Source: Aedoeadaptatus coxii
GTDB lineage: Bacteria > Bacillota > Clostridia > Tissierellales > Peptoniphilaceae
Assembly (NCBI RefSeq): GCF_903819215.1
Contig: NZ_CAIJCT010000016.1
DNA: 64,000 nucleotides
Strand: one strand, 5' to 3'
Positions 25,198-34,254 of this stretch are shown here, one piece after another. Every line of letters begins with the position of its first letter. Position 1 is the stretch's first letter. The position numbers and the translations under genes were made by a program. The notes beneath the pieces were generated by a model. It was not told the DNA's origin. It did no database searches and saw only the letters and a list, made by a program, of their open reading frames with translations.

Positions 25198-26526
25198 ATG
25201 AAAAATAATAAGATCAAAGATATGATCGTAGTAGGTTTTGCGCTTTTCGCCATTTTCTTCGGCGCAGGCAATCTTATTTTCCCGCCATTTCTCGGTTTTC
25301 ACGCAGGAGATCAATGGTTGGCGGTTATTTCCGGCTTCCTATTAACTGACCCTATCGTACCTATCATTACCTTGCTCGTAACGATTTTTGCAGGGGGCGA
25401 AGCCGTCCACCTCGGTCGTCGCGTCAATTATCCTTTTGCACTTATTTTAGCCGCCACGGCTATGATCAGTGTTGGTCCGGTTTTCGCGATTCCCAGAACC
25501 GCCGCTACGACATACGAAGTAGCCTTTTTACCTTTCTTCCCGAATCTTCCCATTTGGATCGTATCCGGAGGCTTCTTCCTTATTTCCCTCGCCCTGTGCA
25601 TTAAAGAAACGGGCGTTGTCGATATTATCGGTCAATACATTACACCTGTCTTGTTATTATTCTTAGGTATTATTATCGTTAAAGCGGCCGTCGCCCCCGT
25701 CGGCACACCTCTTCCGGTTGCTCCGGGCGGACACTTTACTACCGGCGTTAAAGAAGGTTACCAAACGATGGACGCCATGGTATCTTTGCTCTGTACGGCC
25801 ATCGTAACCGGCGACTTGATTCGCAAAGGTTATGGCGACGCACCGAAAAATGTTAAACAACAAATGATCGTCGCCGTCTCCGTTATCGCCCTCATACTCA
25901 TTATCCTTATCTATGGCGGTCTCGGTTATGTCGGCGCACAAGCCGGCGAACACTTCCCCCAAGATGCGACTCGCGTCGATATCTTAGTCGGCGTCGTAGA
26001 ACTCTTGCTCGGAAGCTGGGGTAAAGTGGCTCTCGGTATCGCCGTCAGCTTGGCGTGCTTAACCACATCGGTAGGCTTAACCTCTGCGGCAGGTAACTTC
26101 TTCAATTCCGTATCCCACGGTAAATGGAAATATGAAATTTGCGTTTGCGTCAGCATCGCCGTAAGTTTCACCCTATCCCTCGTCGGTGTAGAAGGTATTA
26201 TTAAATTAGCAGGCCCTGTATTGGATATTGCTTATCCGGCATTGATCGCCATGTCCCTCATTATGATGTTTGACCGCAAACTTAAATATGACGGAACCAT
26301 TATCGGCATGGCAGTGGGTACTCTCTTGGCAGCTACCATCTCCACCATTTACACCAATACCGGCGCCCTTGAAGGTATTGCAGGCTTCATCGACAAGATG
26401 CCCCTGGCAACTTTCGGATTCAGCTGGCTTGTTCCCGGCATCGTCTTCGCCGTTATCGGTACGGTGCTCGGCAAAATGGGCATGGGCAAAACCCGTGATG
26501 ATCACGATATCCAACCGGCATTTTAA
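25198..26526 (+). CDS. brnQ: Branched-chain amino acid carrier BrnQ (copy 1)
   Basis: 442-residue LIVCS-family sodium- or proton-coupled carrier for Leu, Ile and Val with twelve predicted helices. The start VVGFALFAIFFGAGNLIFPP is the family hallmark, with GPVFAIPRTAATTYEV soon after. Start at ATG 25198 after AAGGAG. A close paralogue follows after 305 bases with its own promoter, so expression is probably separate. Confidence 0.93.
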   Translation: MKNNKIKDMIVVGFALFAIFFGAGNLIFPPFLGFHAGDQWLAVISGFLLTDPIVPIITLLVTIFAGGEAVHLGRRVNYPFALILAATAMISVGPVFAIPRTAATTYEVAFLPFFPNLPIWIVSGGFFLISLALCIKETGVVDIIGQYITPVLLLFLGIIIVKAAVAPVGTPLPVAPGGHFTTGVKEGYQTMDAMVSLLCTAIVTGDLIRKGYGDAPKNVKQQMIVAVSVIALILIILIYGGLGYVGAQAGEHFPQDATRVDILVGVVELLLGSWGKVALGIAVSLACLTTSVGLTSAAGNFFNSVSHGKWKYEICVCVSIAVSFTLSLVGVEGIIKLAGPVLDIAYPALIAMSLIMMFDRKLKYDGTIIGMAVGTLLAATISTIYTNTGALEGIAGFIDKMPLATFGFSWLVPGIVFAVIGTVLGKMGMGKTRDDHDIQPAF

Positions 26527-26532
26527 TTAGAG

Positions 26533-26562
26533 AAAAAGCATTTCTTCGGAAGTGCTTTTTTT
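26533..26562 (+). terminator. Terminator of brnQ copy 1
   Basis: AAAAGCATTTC-TTCG-GAAGTGCTTTT with one wobble pair, then a T-run. Confidence 0.85.
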
Positions 26563-26831
26563 GTTGCCGTCATTTATTTTAAACTTTTGTCGTTAGAATA
26601 TGTCATTGCGCAAGATTTATGTCTTAAAATTTCGAGATATTCGTTATTTTTCGAACTTTAAATGTAAATTATGCAGTTTTAGAAACAACAGAACCAAATT
26701 AATTTTGTATACACAATAAAATATAGACTCTTTTCTTTAATTGAAAGATTTAGTTTAAAAATAGAGGCCATTTGTGTATAATGTTGTTCAAGGGCAATAT
26801 ATACTTAAAATTTTTCAAAGGAGATGATTTT
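26563..26831 (+). promoter_or_regulatory. AT-rich promoter region between the two brnQ genes
   Basis: No gene is seen in this stretch. TATAAT at 26777-26782 with TTTAAA at 26754-26759 (17-base spacer) is the best promoter candidate for the second brnQ. I see no T-box or leader peptide. Confidence 0.55.
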
Positions 26832-28157
26832 GTGAACAAGAAAACACAAGATATTTTCGTCAGCGGCCTTGCGCTATTTGCTATTTTCTTCGGTGCAGGC
26901 AACTTAATCTTCCCACCTTATCTTGGTGTCGGATCAGGAGACGGTTGGTTCTCCGTTATGATGGGCTTTTTGCTTGCCGACCCGGTAATCCCCATCGTCA
27001 CCGTTTTTATTACGGCATTTGCCGGCGGTCGCGCCGTCGACTTAGGTAAGCGGGTAAGTCCCGGCTTCTCTAAACTTTTATCCCTCGTGGCCATTATCTG
27101 TATCGGGCCGGCCTTTGCCATTCCGAGAACGGCTGCCACAACTCACGAAGTCGGTGTTCAACCCTTCCTGCCCAACGCTCCGATTTTTGTTACATCATTA
27201 ATCTTCTTTGCTATTGCATTTGCGCTATCCTATAAAGAAAGCGGCGTCGTCGATATTATCGGGAAATACATTACCCCGGCGCTCTTGATTTTCCTCGCGC
27301 TTATTATCGTCAAAGCGATTATTTCTCCCGTCGGCGAAATCGTCCCCGTGCCCCACGAAGGCGGCCTTTTCGTAAAAGGTTTCTATGAAGGTTATCAAAC
27401 CCTCGACGCTTTGGCAGCTCCTTTATTTACCGGTATCGTCGTGGCGGACTTGGTTCGAAAAGGCTATGGCGAAGTCAGCGACAGAGAGCGCAAATCCTTT
27501 ATTGTTAAAGTCGGCATCGTCTGCTTTGTCGCCCTCGCCCTCGTATACGGCGGCCTCACCTATTTAGGTGCACAAGGCAGCGCGATTTACACTCCCGACA
27601 ACTCCCGCGTAGAAATTTTAGTAGGCCTCGTCGGCATGTTGTTCGGTAACTTCGGTAAGTTTGCCCTTGCCGTTGCCGTTACCTTAGCTTGTATGACGAC
27701 AGCTGTCGGCTTAATTTCTGCAGCCGGCAACTTCTTTGCCGACATCAGCGACGGTAAGATCAAATACGAATACACCGTTATCGTCGTCACTTTAATCAGT
27801 TTTGCACTTTCCTTAATCGGCGTCGATGCCATTATCGCATTGGCAGGGCCGGTATTGACCATCGTCTACCCGGTCATTATCGCCCTCGTCGTTTACATGA
27901 TGTTTGAAAAACACGTTCAATACGACATGGCCTTTATCCTCATGGTAGCCGGCGTATTGGTCGTCGCCGTGATCGAAACCGTCGGCGGCATGGTTGGATT
28001 GGACAGTTTAGTTGAAACGATTAAGGGTCTACCCCTCGGTCAATTCGGCTTTACCTGGTTCGTTCCCTCCGTCGTCTGCTTCGCAGTCGGTTGGGTGCTC
28101 GGTAAAATGGGCATCGGCAAAACCCGCGATCAGCACGAACAAGGCGGTATCTTCTAA
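26832..28157 (+). CDS. brnQ: Branched-chain amino acid carrier BrnQ (copy 2)
   Basis: 441-residue paralogue of the gene upstream, similar along the whole length (for example VSGLALFAIFFGAGNLIFPPYLG and GPAFAIPRTAATTHEV). I place the start at GTG 26832, eight bases after AAAGGAG; a longer frame to 26772 lacks a ribosome site and overlaps the predicted -10 element. Tandem copies imply different affinity or regulation. Confidence 0.92.
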   Translation: MNKKTQDIFVSGLALFAIFFGAGNLIFPPYLGVGSGDGWFSVMMGFLLADPVIPIVTVFITAFAGGRAVDLGKRVSPGFSKLLSLVAIICIGPAFAIPRTAATTHEVGVQPFLPNAPIFVTSLIFFAIAFALSYKESGVVDIIGKYITPALLIFLALIIVKAIISPVGEIVPVPHEGGLFVKGFYEGYQTLDALAAPLFTGIVVADLVRKGYGEVSDRERKSFIVKVGIVCFVALALVYGGLTYLGAQGSAIYTPDNSRVEILVGLVGMLFGNFGKFALAVAVTLACMTTAVGLISAAGNFFADISDGKIKYEYTVIVVTLISFALSLIGVDAIIALAGPVLTIVYPVIIALVVYMMFEKHVQYDMAFILMVAGVLVVAVIETVGGMVGLDSLVETIKGLPLGQFGFTWFVPSVVCFAVGWVLGKMGIGKTRDQHEQGGIF

Positions 28158-28168
28158 TACAAACCACT

Positions 28169-28192
28169 GAACCCGCTTCGGCGGGTTTTTTT
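28169..28192 (+). terminator. Terminator of brnQ copy 2
   Basis: AACCCGC-TTCG-GCGGGTT followed by five more T. Confidence 0.92.
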
Positions 28193-28293
28193 ATTGGAGA
28201 AAACATGAGTGAAAAGAGATATGGTAAAATAAAAGCGCCTTATAAATTTAGAAAGTTCTTAAGATTTTTATTGCCGGGAGCTGTAAAAATCCC

Positions 28294-28322
28294 GTGATAG
28301 AGAAAGAAATTTAGACTATAAT
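28294..28322 (+). promoter_or_regulatory. Promoter of the nhaC-glucosaminidase unit
   Basis: GTGATA (28294-28299), 17-base spacer, TATAAT (28317-28322). Confidence 0.6.
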
Positions 28323-28377
28323 ATAAAATCAACAAAGCTATTTTAAAAATGAAATGCCATGAAGTAAGGAGGGCACC

Positions 28378-29802
28378 ATGAAGGAAAATTACGAACCCAG
28401 AAAGGCGACGTTGGCCGAAGCGCTCATCGTCTTTGCGGGTCTTGTGCTCATTATGTGTGTGAGCATTTTGGTCTTTAAGATCAATCCCCACATCCCCATG
28501 TTTATCGGCGTGATCTTTGCCGCTTTAATGGCCATGCATATCGGTTACAGCTGGGACGATATTGAAAAATCTATGGTTCGGGGGATTTCACAGGCACTTC
28601 CTTCGGTTATGATTTTAATCACCATCGGAATTTTAGTAGGCATTTGGATCGCCACAGGTGTAGTACCTTCTATGATTTATTACGGGCTGAACATTCTAAA
28701 GCCATCGATTTTTCTCGTGGCCGCCTGCCTTATTTGTTCTATAACATCACTCGCTACGGGGAGTAGCTGGGGTACGGCCGCCACCATGGGCATCGCCCTT
28801 ATGGGTATTGCGCAGGGGCTACATATTCCCGCCTCCGTTACCGCCGGAGCCATTCTTTCCGGTGCGTATTTCGGCGACAAAATGAGCCCCCTTTCCGATA
28901 CGACGAATTTAGCGCCTGCCATGGCGGGAACCGACGTCTTTACCCACGTAAAGGCCATGGTCAAGCCCACTATGATCACCTATATCCTGACCCTCGTGAT
29001 CTTTGCCTTTTTGACTCGCCACTACAGCGCACAAATCGGCATTGCCGATGTGTCGGGGATTCAAGAGCTGCAATCGGGTCTAAAAGAGGCCTTTGTCATA
29101 AGCCCTCTCTTGCTTATTCCGCCCATTGTGGTTATCGTCACCATCGCCTTTAAAATGCCCGCCCTTCCGGGAATCGTATTGGGCATCGCCGTGGCCACAT
29201 TGATCGGGCCTATTATTCAACCCACTGTAGGCTTTAAAGAAATTTTAGGCAGCGGCATGGACGGTTACGTATCCGCCACGGGTATGGAAGGGCTGGATAA
29301 GCTCTTAACCGCCGGGGGACTCATGAATATGATGCAATCCGTATCCCTTACCCTGATCGCCATGATGTTCGGCGGCATCGCCGAGCGCACCGGCCAAATG
29401 GAAGTCATCGTCCATTCGGTGGTCAAGGGCATTCACTCCGTTACAGGCCTCGTCGTGGCGACACTGGCGTCTTGCCTACTATCCAATATGACCATGCCGG
29501 AGCAATACATTTCCCTCGTAGTGCCGGGCCGTATGTTTGCACCGGAATATCGCCGAAGAGGGCTGCATCCGAAAATGCTCTCTTCCACATTGGAAGCGTC
29601 GGGAACGGTGACCAGCGCCCTCGTGCCCTGGAATACCTGCGGTGTCTACATGAAAAGCGTACTGCACGTGGCGCCTATGGCCTACGCCCCCTTTGCCGTC
29701 TTTAACTACCTTATGCCCCTTGTGGTCATTATTATGACGGCCATGGGACAAAACACTTTCTACGCAAAAGACGATCCTTCGACCATTATCGAGGTGGAAT
29801 AA
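28378..29802 (+). CDS. nhaC: NhaC-family Na+/H+ antiporter
   Basis: 474-residue polytopic membrane protein. The family motifs SITSLATGSSWGTAATMGIAL and GAYFGDKMSPLSDTTNLAPA are intact. NhaC-type carriers exchange Na+ for H+ or, in some members, organic acids, so the true substrate could be a metabolite. ATG after GGAGGGCACC. The next gene starts directly after its stop. Confidence 0.9.
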   Translation: MKENYEPRKATLAEALIVFAGLVLIMCVSILVFKINPHIPMFIGVIFAALMAMHIGYSWDDIEKSMVRGISQALPSVMILITIGILVGIWIATGVVPSMIYYGLNILKPSIFLVAACLICSITSLATGSSWGTAATMGIALMGIAQGLHIPASVTAGAILSGAYFGDKMSPLSDTTNLAPAMAGTDVFTHVKAMVKPTMITYILTLVIFAFLTRHYSAQIGIADVSGIQELQSGLKEAFVISPLLLIPPIVVIVTIAFKMPALPGIVLGIAVATLIGPIIQPTVGFKEILGSGMDGYVSATGMEGLDKLLTAGGLMNMMQSVSLTLIAMMFGGIAERTGQMEVIVHSVVKGIHSVTGLVVATLASCLLSNMTMPEQYISLVVPGRMFAPEYRRRGLHPKMLSSTLEASGTVTSALVPWNTCGVYMKSVLHVAPMAYAPFAVFNYLMPLVVIIMTAMGQNTFYAKDDPSTIIEVE

Positions 29803-30375
29803 ATGAGCCGAAAGAGGAACAAAAAGGCCCCCTCGAAACGACAGAGTTGTTTAATCCTCTTGGCTTTATTTGTCGTCGTCATATTTTGGACCCTTCGTCC
29901 ACGTTACAATCCCGATCCGGAGCTGATTCATTCCCGGGAAGAATTCTTCGAAACCTACGGGCCCTTGGCTCAGGAAGTGGGGAAGCGGTACCACTTAATC
30001 CCGTCGGTTATCCTCGCTCAGGCGGCAGCGGAATCAAATTTCGGCGAAAGTCAGCTTTCCAAAGAGTACCATAATTATTTCGGCATCAAAGGCAGGGGAA
30101 AAGGATCTGTGATGTTGGCGACGACGGAATTTTTTGGCGAGAGCGAAGAAAGGGTTCGGGACGGCTTCAGAACTTATGATTCTCCCAGGGAAAGTTTTTA
30201 CGATTACGGGAAACTAATTGCAAAAGCCCCTCGCTATGAAAAGGTGCGGGAGGCGACGACGAGGGAAGCATACGCTCAAGCTCTCCATCCGGCGGGCTAT
30301 AGCACCAACCCCCGCTACGGAGAAATACTTCTTAATACCATTGCGCAGTATAACTTAGCGCGTTTCGACGACTAA
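29803..30375 (+). CDS. GH73-type glucosaminidase, membrane anchored
   Basis: 190 residues: a basic N terminus, one hydrophobic helix (LILLALFVVVIFW) as signal anchor, then a glucosaminidase domain. VILAQAAAESNFGESQLSKEYHNYFGIKG carries the catalytic Glu of the GH73/FlgJ fold; RTYDSPRESFYDYGKLI and YAQALHPAGYSTNPRYG follow. It should cut peptidoglycan outside the membrane. Adjacent to nhaC without a gap, probably one transcript. Confidence 0.88.
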   Translation: MSRKRNKKAPSKRQSCLILLALFVVVIFWTLRPRYNPDPELIHSREEFFETYGPLAQEVGKRYHLIPSVILAQAAAESNFGESQLSKEYHNYFGIKGRGKGSVMLATTEFFGESEERVRDGFRTYDSPRESFYDYGKLIAKAPRYEKVREATTREAYAQALHPAGYSTNPRYGEILLNTIAQYNLARFDD

Positions 30376-30400
30376 AAGGTGGCTTCGGCCGCCTTTTTTT
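30374..30400 (+). terminator. Terminator of the nhaC unit
   Basis: AAAGGTGGC-TTCG-GCCGCCTTT with a T-run. Confidence 0.9.
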
Positions 30401-30439
30401 AATTGAAAAATAGGTCGCTATGACGTAACATAGGATAGA

Positions 30440-30498
30440 ACACCATATGTAGGCATAAGTAAGAAGTTAACCACAACATGTTGATATTTTGTGGATAA
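30440..30498. promoter_or_regulatory. NrdR-like box pair and DnaA box upstream of nrdJ
   Basis: Two sequences resembling the NrdR box ACACWATATWTWGTGT start at 30440 (ACACCATATGTAGGCA, 11 of 16) and 30471 (about 9 of 16), 31 bases apart, which fits the three-turn spacing known for NrdR. A perfect DnaA box on the minus strand, TGTGGATAA, lies at 30490-30498. Confidence 0.5.
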
Positions 30499-30527
30499 GT
30501 TATTAAAAAAGGAAACAAGGAGACAGT

Positions 30528-32648
30528 ATGGAAGTTAAAAAGAGAACCGGAGGCGTCGTTCCTTACGACAGAGAGAAAATTATTATCGCCGTGGAAAAAG
30601 CCATGGCGGAAACTAAAAAAGGCGTGGATCATGGTATTTCAAAAGCCGTTGTAGAGGACGTGGAGGCGACGTTAACAGGCGATGTGATTGACATCGAATC
30701 CATTCAAGACGCCGTAGAAGTATCTCTTATGAAACGGGATCCCGAGACGGCGAAAAAATACATCCTTTACCGCGAAGAACGCACCCGTTTAAGAGAACAC
30801 GGCTGGGACATGACCGATCTTCAACGGGATATTTACGAAAAGAAATACCGCTTCCATTCGGAAAATTTCGAAGGATTTTTAGAGCGTGTCAGCGGCGGCC
30901 AATCGACGATAAAAAAAGCCATTGCGGATAAATGCTTTATGCCGGCAGGCCGTATTTTGGCAGGCAGAGGCCTTCAACATCACGGCAAAAAAATCACCCT
31001 TTCCAATTGCTATGTTATGCCCCAAGTGGAAGATAATATCGAATCTATTTACGACACGGCGAAGTGGATGGCGAGAACCTACAGTTACGGCGGCGGCGTA
31101 GGCTTAACCCTGAACAAACTTCGCCCGAAAGGCGCCAAAGTCAATAACGCAGCCTCTACCACCACAGGTGCCGTAAGCTTTATGGATCTCTATTCCTTAA
31201 CCACGGGCCTTATCGGCATGCGCGGTCGTCGCGGCGCCCTTATGCTCAATATGGACGCATCCCACCCGGATATTATGGATTTTATCGACGTGAAAAGTGA
31301 TTTGGATAAGGTCACCAGCGCCAATATTTCCGTCAATTGCGGCGACGAATTCTTTAAGGCTTACGAAAAAGGCGAAGATTTTACCTTGTCCTTTGATGTG
31401 GAATCCACGGGAGAACAAATCAGAAAAAAAATCAGCGCACGGGATATGATGCATCGTCTGGCATATAACAACTGGAACATGGCGGAGCCCGGCGTGCTCT
31501 TTAAAGATCGCATTAATTCCTGGCATATTATGAGCGAGGATGAAACCTTCGAATACGCCGGCGTGAACCCTTGTGCCGAAGAACCTCTTCCCGCCTTCGG
31601 ATCCTGTAATCTTTCCAGTATCAACTTGGGGAAATTCGTCAAAAACCCCTTTAAAGACGACGCAAGCTTCGATTACGAAGGTTTTAAGAAACTGGTAAAA
31701 GAAGGGGTCATCTATTTAAACGACGTACTGGACGAAAATATGACCCTTCACCCCTTAAAACAACAGCGGGAACTTTCCAAAGAACTGCGCCAAATCGGAC
31801 TGGGCATTATGGGCGTCGCCGATATGTTTATTAAAATGGGCATTGCCTACGGAAGCGACGAATCCCTCGCCTTAATTCACGATATCGGCCACGTGCTCGT
31901 CAACGAAGCGCTGCGTACCTCCGCCCTTCTCGCGGAAAAAGACGGCCCCTTCCCTCGTTACCGCAAGGAAAAAGTATTGGCATCTCCCTTTATTAAGGAA
32001 AATGCCGACGATGACGTGTTGGAATTAATTGAAAAACACGGCCTCAGAAACTCCCAGCTTTTAACTATTGCACCTACGGGATCTATCTCCACCTTAATCG
32101 GCTGCAGCAACGGCGTAGAGCCCATCTTCCAAATCAGCTACATTCGTAAATCCGAATCCCTTCACGACGAAGACACCTATTACACCGTCTACACCGATAT
32201 TATTCGCGATTTAATGGAAGCGCGTAACATTACGAGAGAAGAAGACCTTCCGGATTTCGTCATTACCACCTCGAACTTGGATTACAAGGCGAGAATTCGC
32301 GTGCAATCGGCGTGGCAAAATTATATCGACGCCTCCATCTCCTCTACGGTCAACGTGCCCAATGAATTTACCGTGGAAGAAGTGGAAGACCTTTACGTCT
32401 ACGCGTGGAAAATGGGTCTTAAAGGCATTACCATTTACCGCGACGGCTGCGCGAGAAGCGGTATTTTAACCACATCCAAGAGCGATAAAGGCGATCGCAT
32501 TAAAGAATTACAAGACGAATTAAATCGTGAAATCGCCAAACAAATGACAGAAGACCCGGACACCTGCCCCATGTGCGGCGGCAAAATGAATCACACCGGC
32601 GGCTGCTCCGAATGTCAAGATTGCGGCTACAGCCCCTGTGCCATTTAA
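30528..32648 (+). CDS. nrdJ: Adenosylcobalamin-dependent (class II) ribonucleotide reductase
   Basis: 706-residue enzyme reducing ribonucleotides to deoxyribonucleotides. An ATP cone occupies residues ~1-90 (VKKRTGGVVPYDREKI). The catalytic core has KITLSNCYVMP, GGGVGLTLNKLRPKGA, the active-site NPCAEEPLPAFGSCNLSSI and TIAPTGSISTLIGCSNGVEP. The C terminus ends in a Cys-rich tail, CPMCGGKMNHTGGCSECQDC, typical of class II NrdJ, which passes electrons. No radical-generating small subunit is adjacent, as expected. It needs B12 but no cobalamin riboswitch is seen upstream. Confidence 0.93.
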   Translation: MEVKKRTGGVVPYDREKIIIAVEKAMAETKKGVDHGISKAVVEDVEATLTGDVIDIESIQDAVEVSLMKRDPETAKKYILYREERTRLREHGWDMTDLQRDIYEKKYRFHSENFEGFLERVSGGQSTIKKAIADKCFMPAGRILAGRGLQHHGKKITLSNCYVMPQVEDNIESIYDTAKWMARTYSYGGGVGLTLNKLRPKGAKVNNAASTTTGAVSFMDLYSLTTGLIGMRGRRGALMLNMDASHPDIMDFIDVKSDLDKVTSANISVNCGDEFFKAYEKGEDFTLSFDVESTGEQIRKKISARDMMHRLAYNNWNMAEPGVLFKDRINSWHIMSEDETFEYAGVNPCAEEPLPAFGSCNLSSINLGKFVKNPFKDDASFDYEGFKKLVKEGVIYLNDVLDENMTLHPLKQQRELSKELRQIGLGIMGVADMFIKMGIAYGSDESLALIHDIGHVLVNEALRTSALLAEKDGPFPRYRKEKVLASPFIKENADDDVLELIEKHGLRNSQLLTIAPTGSISTLIGCSNGVEPIFQISYIRKSESLHDEDTYYTVYTDIIRDLMEARNITREEDLPDFVITTSNLDYKARIRVQSAWQNYIDASISSTVNVPNEFTVEEVEDLYVYAWKMGLKGITIYRDGCARSGILTTSKSDKGDRIKELQDELNREIAKQMTEDPDTCPMCGGKMNHTGGCSECQDCGYSPCAI

Positions 32649-32665
32649 AACGTCATAAAAAACAA

Positions 32666-32696
32666 CGAAAGCGAAGGCAAACACCTTCGCTTTTTT
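32666..32696 (+). terminator. Terminator of nrdJ
   Basis: AAAGCGAAGG-CAAACA-CCTTCGCTTT, then T. Confidence 0.92.
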
Positions 32697-32761
32697 GTGC
32701 CCTTTGTCATTTAATTGTAATCATCATGTAGCATACATGATACATTCACGGCCCTTTCATT

Positions 32762-32770
32762 TGTTATAAT
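32762..32770 (+). promoter_or_regulatory. Extended -10 promoter for the M23 peptidase gene
   Basis: TGTTATAAT, an extended -10 element (TGn before TATAAT at 32765-32770). The transcript would have a leader of about 90 bases. I looked for a known riboswitch in it and found none. Confidence 0.6.
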
Positions 32771-32866
32771 ACCATTCGTGCTCGTAAAGAGTTACAAAAA
32801 AGTTACTAATACCATCGGCCATAGAGCCGAAACAAAAAATATACATTTAGAAAGCAGGCCAATTTT

Positions 32867-34021
32867 TTGAAAAACGTCAGAAACTCAGTATTAACCTTTA
32901 CATTAGCGACAACCCTTGCATTTAGCGGCGTACATACTGTCGCAAACGCCGAAAGCGTAAAAAACGCAGCGCAAATGCCCGTGCAAGCGGAAGCACAAAC
33001 CGCCGAAAAGAAAACGGAACGGGTCGATCTTTACCTCGGCGACAAGGCGATTTGCCAATTGGAAAATCGCGGAAGCTATGAGGAACTGATTAAAAAGTTA
33101 CAAAATCATTTCAAAACGCAGGGTGCCCACATTCTGTCCATGACCATCGAACCTTCCCTTTCCGTGAAGAAAACGGATAAAACTGAAGAAGGCTTTTTAA
33201 CTACCGACGACGCTTTTAAACTTCTTACAGAAGGCGGCAAGCGTGAAGCGGTATACATCGCAGAAAAAACGGAATCTTTAGAATCCATTGCCAAGCGCTA
33301 CGGCATGACATTGGACGAAATTAAATCCTTAAATCCCAACTGGGAAGATCCGGTAACTAAAGGAAGCAAACTGAAGGTTTTGGAAAAAGCCCCCTTGATC
33401 GAGATGTCATTAGAAGAAGTCGTCGTCAATGTGGAAGATGTTCCCTTCCAAACCGTAACAAAAGAAGACGACACCATGATCAAGACCCAACGGCAAGTGG
33501 AACGGGCCGGCGTGCCGGGACAGAGAGAAACCAGCGTGCGCATTCAAAGCCAAAACGGTAAAATCATCTCTTCGATTGTAGAGGGTAGCCGCATGAGCCG
33601 AGAAGCTGTCGATAAAATTGTTCGCGTAGGCACGAAACAAAGCTTGGCCACGGGTAAATTCATCAACCCGACGGTGGGCCGCTTTACCTCTCCCTTCGGT
33701 CCCCGTTGGGGCCGCTTCCACTACGGCATCGACATCGCCAACAGCGTGGGCACCGACATTAAGGCGGCAGACGGCGGTATCGTCACCCGTGCAGGGAGTG
33801 CGGGAAGCTACGGCAACCTTATTATTATCGATCATCAAAACGGCACGAGCACACGCTATGCTCATTTAAGCCGCATCGACGTAAAAGTCGGCCAAGCCGT
33901 AGAGCAAGGTCAATCCATTGCCAAAATGGGCAACACCGGCCGCAGCACAGGCTCTCATTTACACTTTGAAGTGCGCGTCGGAGGCGTGGCGCAAAATCCG
34001 TTAAATTACGTGAAGTACTAA
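32867..34021 (+). CDS. Secreted LysM-G5-M23 peptidoglycan endopeptidase
   Basis: 384 residues. Signal peptide about 1-28 ending VANA. A LysM-like module (VYIAEKTESLESIAKRYGMTLDEIKSLNP) lies near residue 125-170, a G5 domain around 185-265, and an M23 metallopeptidase domain after it: FHYGIDIA (His and Asp zinc ligands near 285) and GSHLHFEVR (near 362-368). The start appears to be TTG at 32867; no better start with a ribosome site lies between it and the signal peptide, and the site itself is weak (GCAGG). Cell-wall remodelling is the likely role. Confidence 0.9.
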   Translation: MKNVRNSVLTFTLATTLAFSGVHTVANAESVKNAAQMPVQAEAQTAEKKTERVDLYLGDKAICQLENRGSYEELIKKLQNHFKTQGAHILSMTIEPSLSVKKTDKTEEGFLTTDDAFKLLTEGGKREAVYIAEKTESLESIAKRYGMTLDEIKSLNPNWEDPVTKGSKLKVLEKAPLIEMSLEEVVVNVEDVPFQTVTKEDDTMIKTQRQVERAGVPGQRETSVRIQSQNGKIISSIVEGSRMSREAVDKIVRVGTKQSLATGKFINPTVGRFTSPFGPRWGRFHYGIDIANSVGTDIKAADGGIVTRAGSAGSYGNLIIIDHQNGTSTRYAHLSRIDVKVGQAVEQGQSIAKMGNTGRSTGSHLHFEVRVGGVAQNPLNYVKY

Positions 34022-34041
34022 CGATGCGATGAAAATCATCT

Positions 34042-34069
34042 TTGAAAAACGGTGAAAATCCTGTATAAT
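34042..34069 (+). promoter_or_regulatory. Promoter of tRNA-Ser
   Basis: TTGAAA (34042-34047), 16-base spacer, TATAAT (34064-34069). Confidence 0.8.
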
Positions 34070-34093
34070 AGACATGTTGATTTAATATGTCTT

Positions 34094-34182
34094 GGAGCGG
34101 TATCGAAGTGGTCATAACGGGGCTGACTCGAAATCAGTTTGCCTTCACGGGCACGTGGGTTCGAATCCCACCCGCTCCGCCA
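34094..34182 (+). tRNA. tRNA-Ser (anticodon CGA)
   Basis: Acceptor arms GGAGCGG and CCGCTCC pair; the anticodon stem CTGA/TCAG encloses CTCGAAA, giving CGA, which reads UCG. A long variable arm and the GGTTCGAATCC T arm fit a class II tRNA. CCA is encoded at 34180-34182. Confidence 0.95.
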
Positions 34183-34186
34183 AATA

Positions 34187-34215
34187 AAGCGATCTCTTGA
34201 GAGGTCGCTTTTTTC
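34187..34215 (+). terminator. Terminator after tRNA-Ser
   Basis: AAGCGATCTC pairs with GAGGTCGCTT around TTGA, followed by T. Confidence 0.85.
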
Positions 34216-34225
34216 GTGCTTCCAA

Positions 34226-34254
34226 TCAAAAAAGCGAGCCGATACGCTCGCTTT
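34226..34254 (-). terminator. Terminator of the ATP-grasp gene
   Basis: On the minus strand AAAGCGAGC and GCTCGCTTT form the stem, followed by a T-run. Confidence 0.85.

Noticed and set aside
30402..30527. Cobalamin riboswitch ahead of nrdJ
   Set aside because: The spacer is only 126 bases and shows no B12-box-like conserved core or large folded domain.
32771..32866. c-di-AMP (ydaO-type) riboswitch ahead of the M23 peptidase
   Set aside because: Such RNAs often control wall hydrolases, but the leader is too short and lacks the conserved elements.
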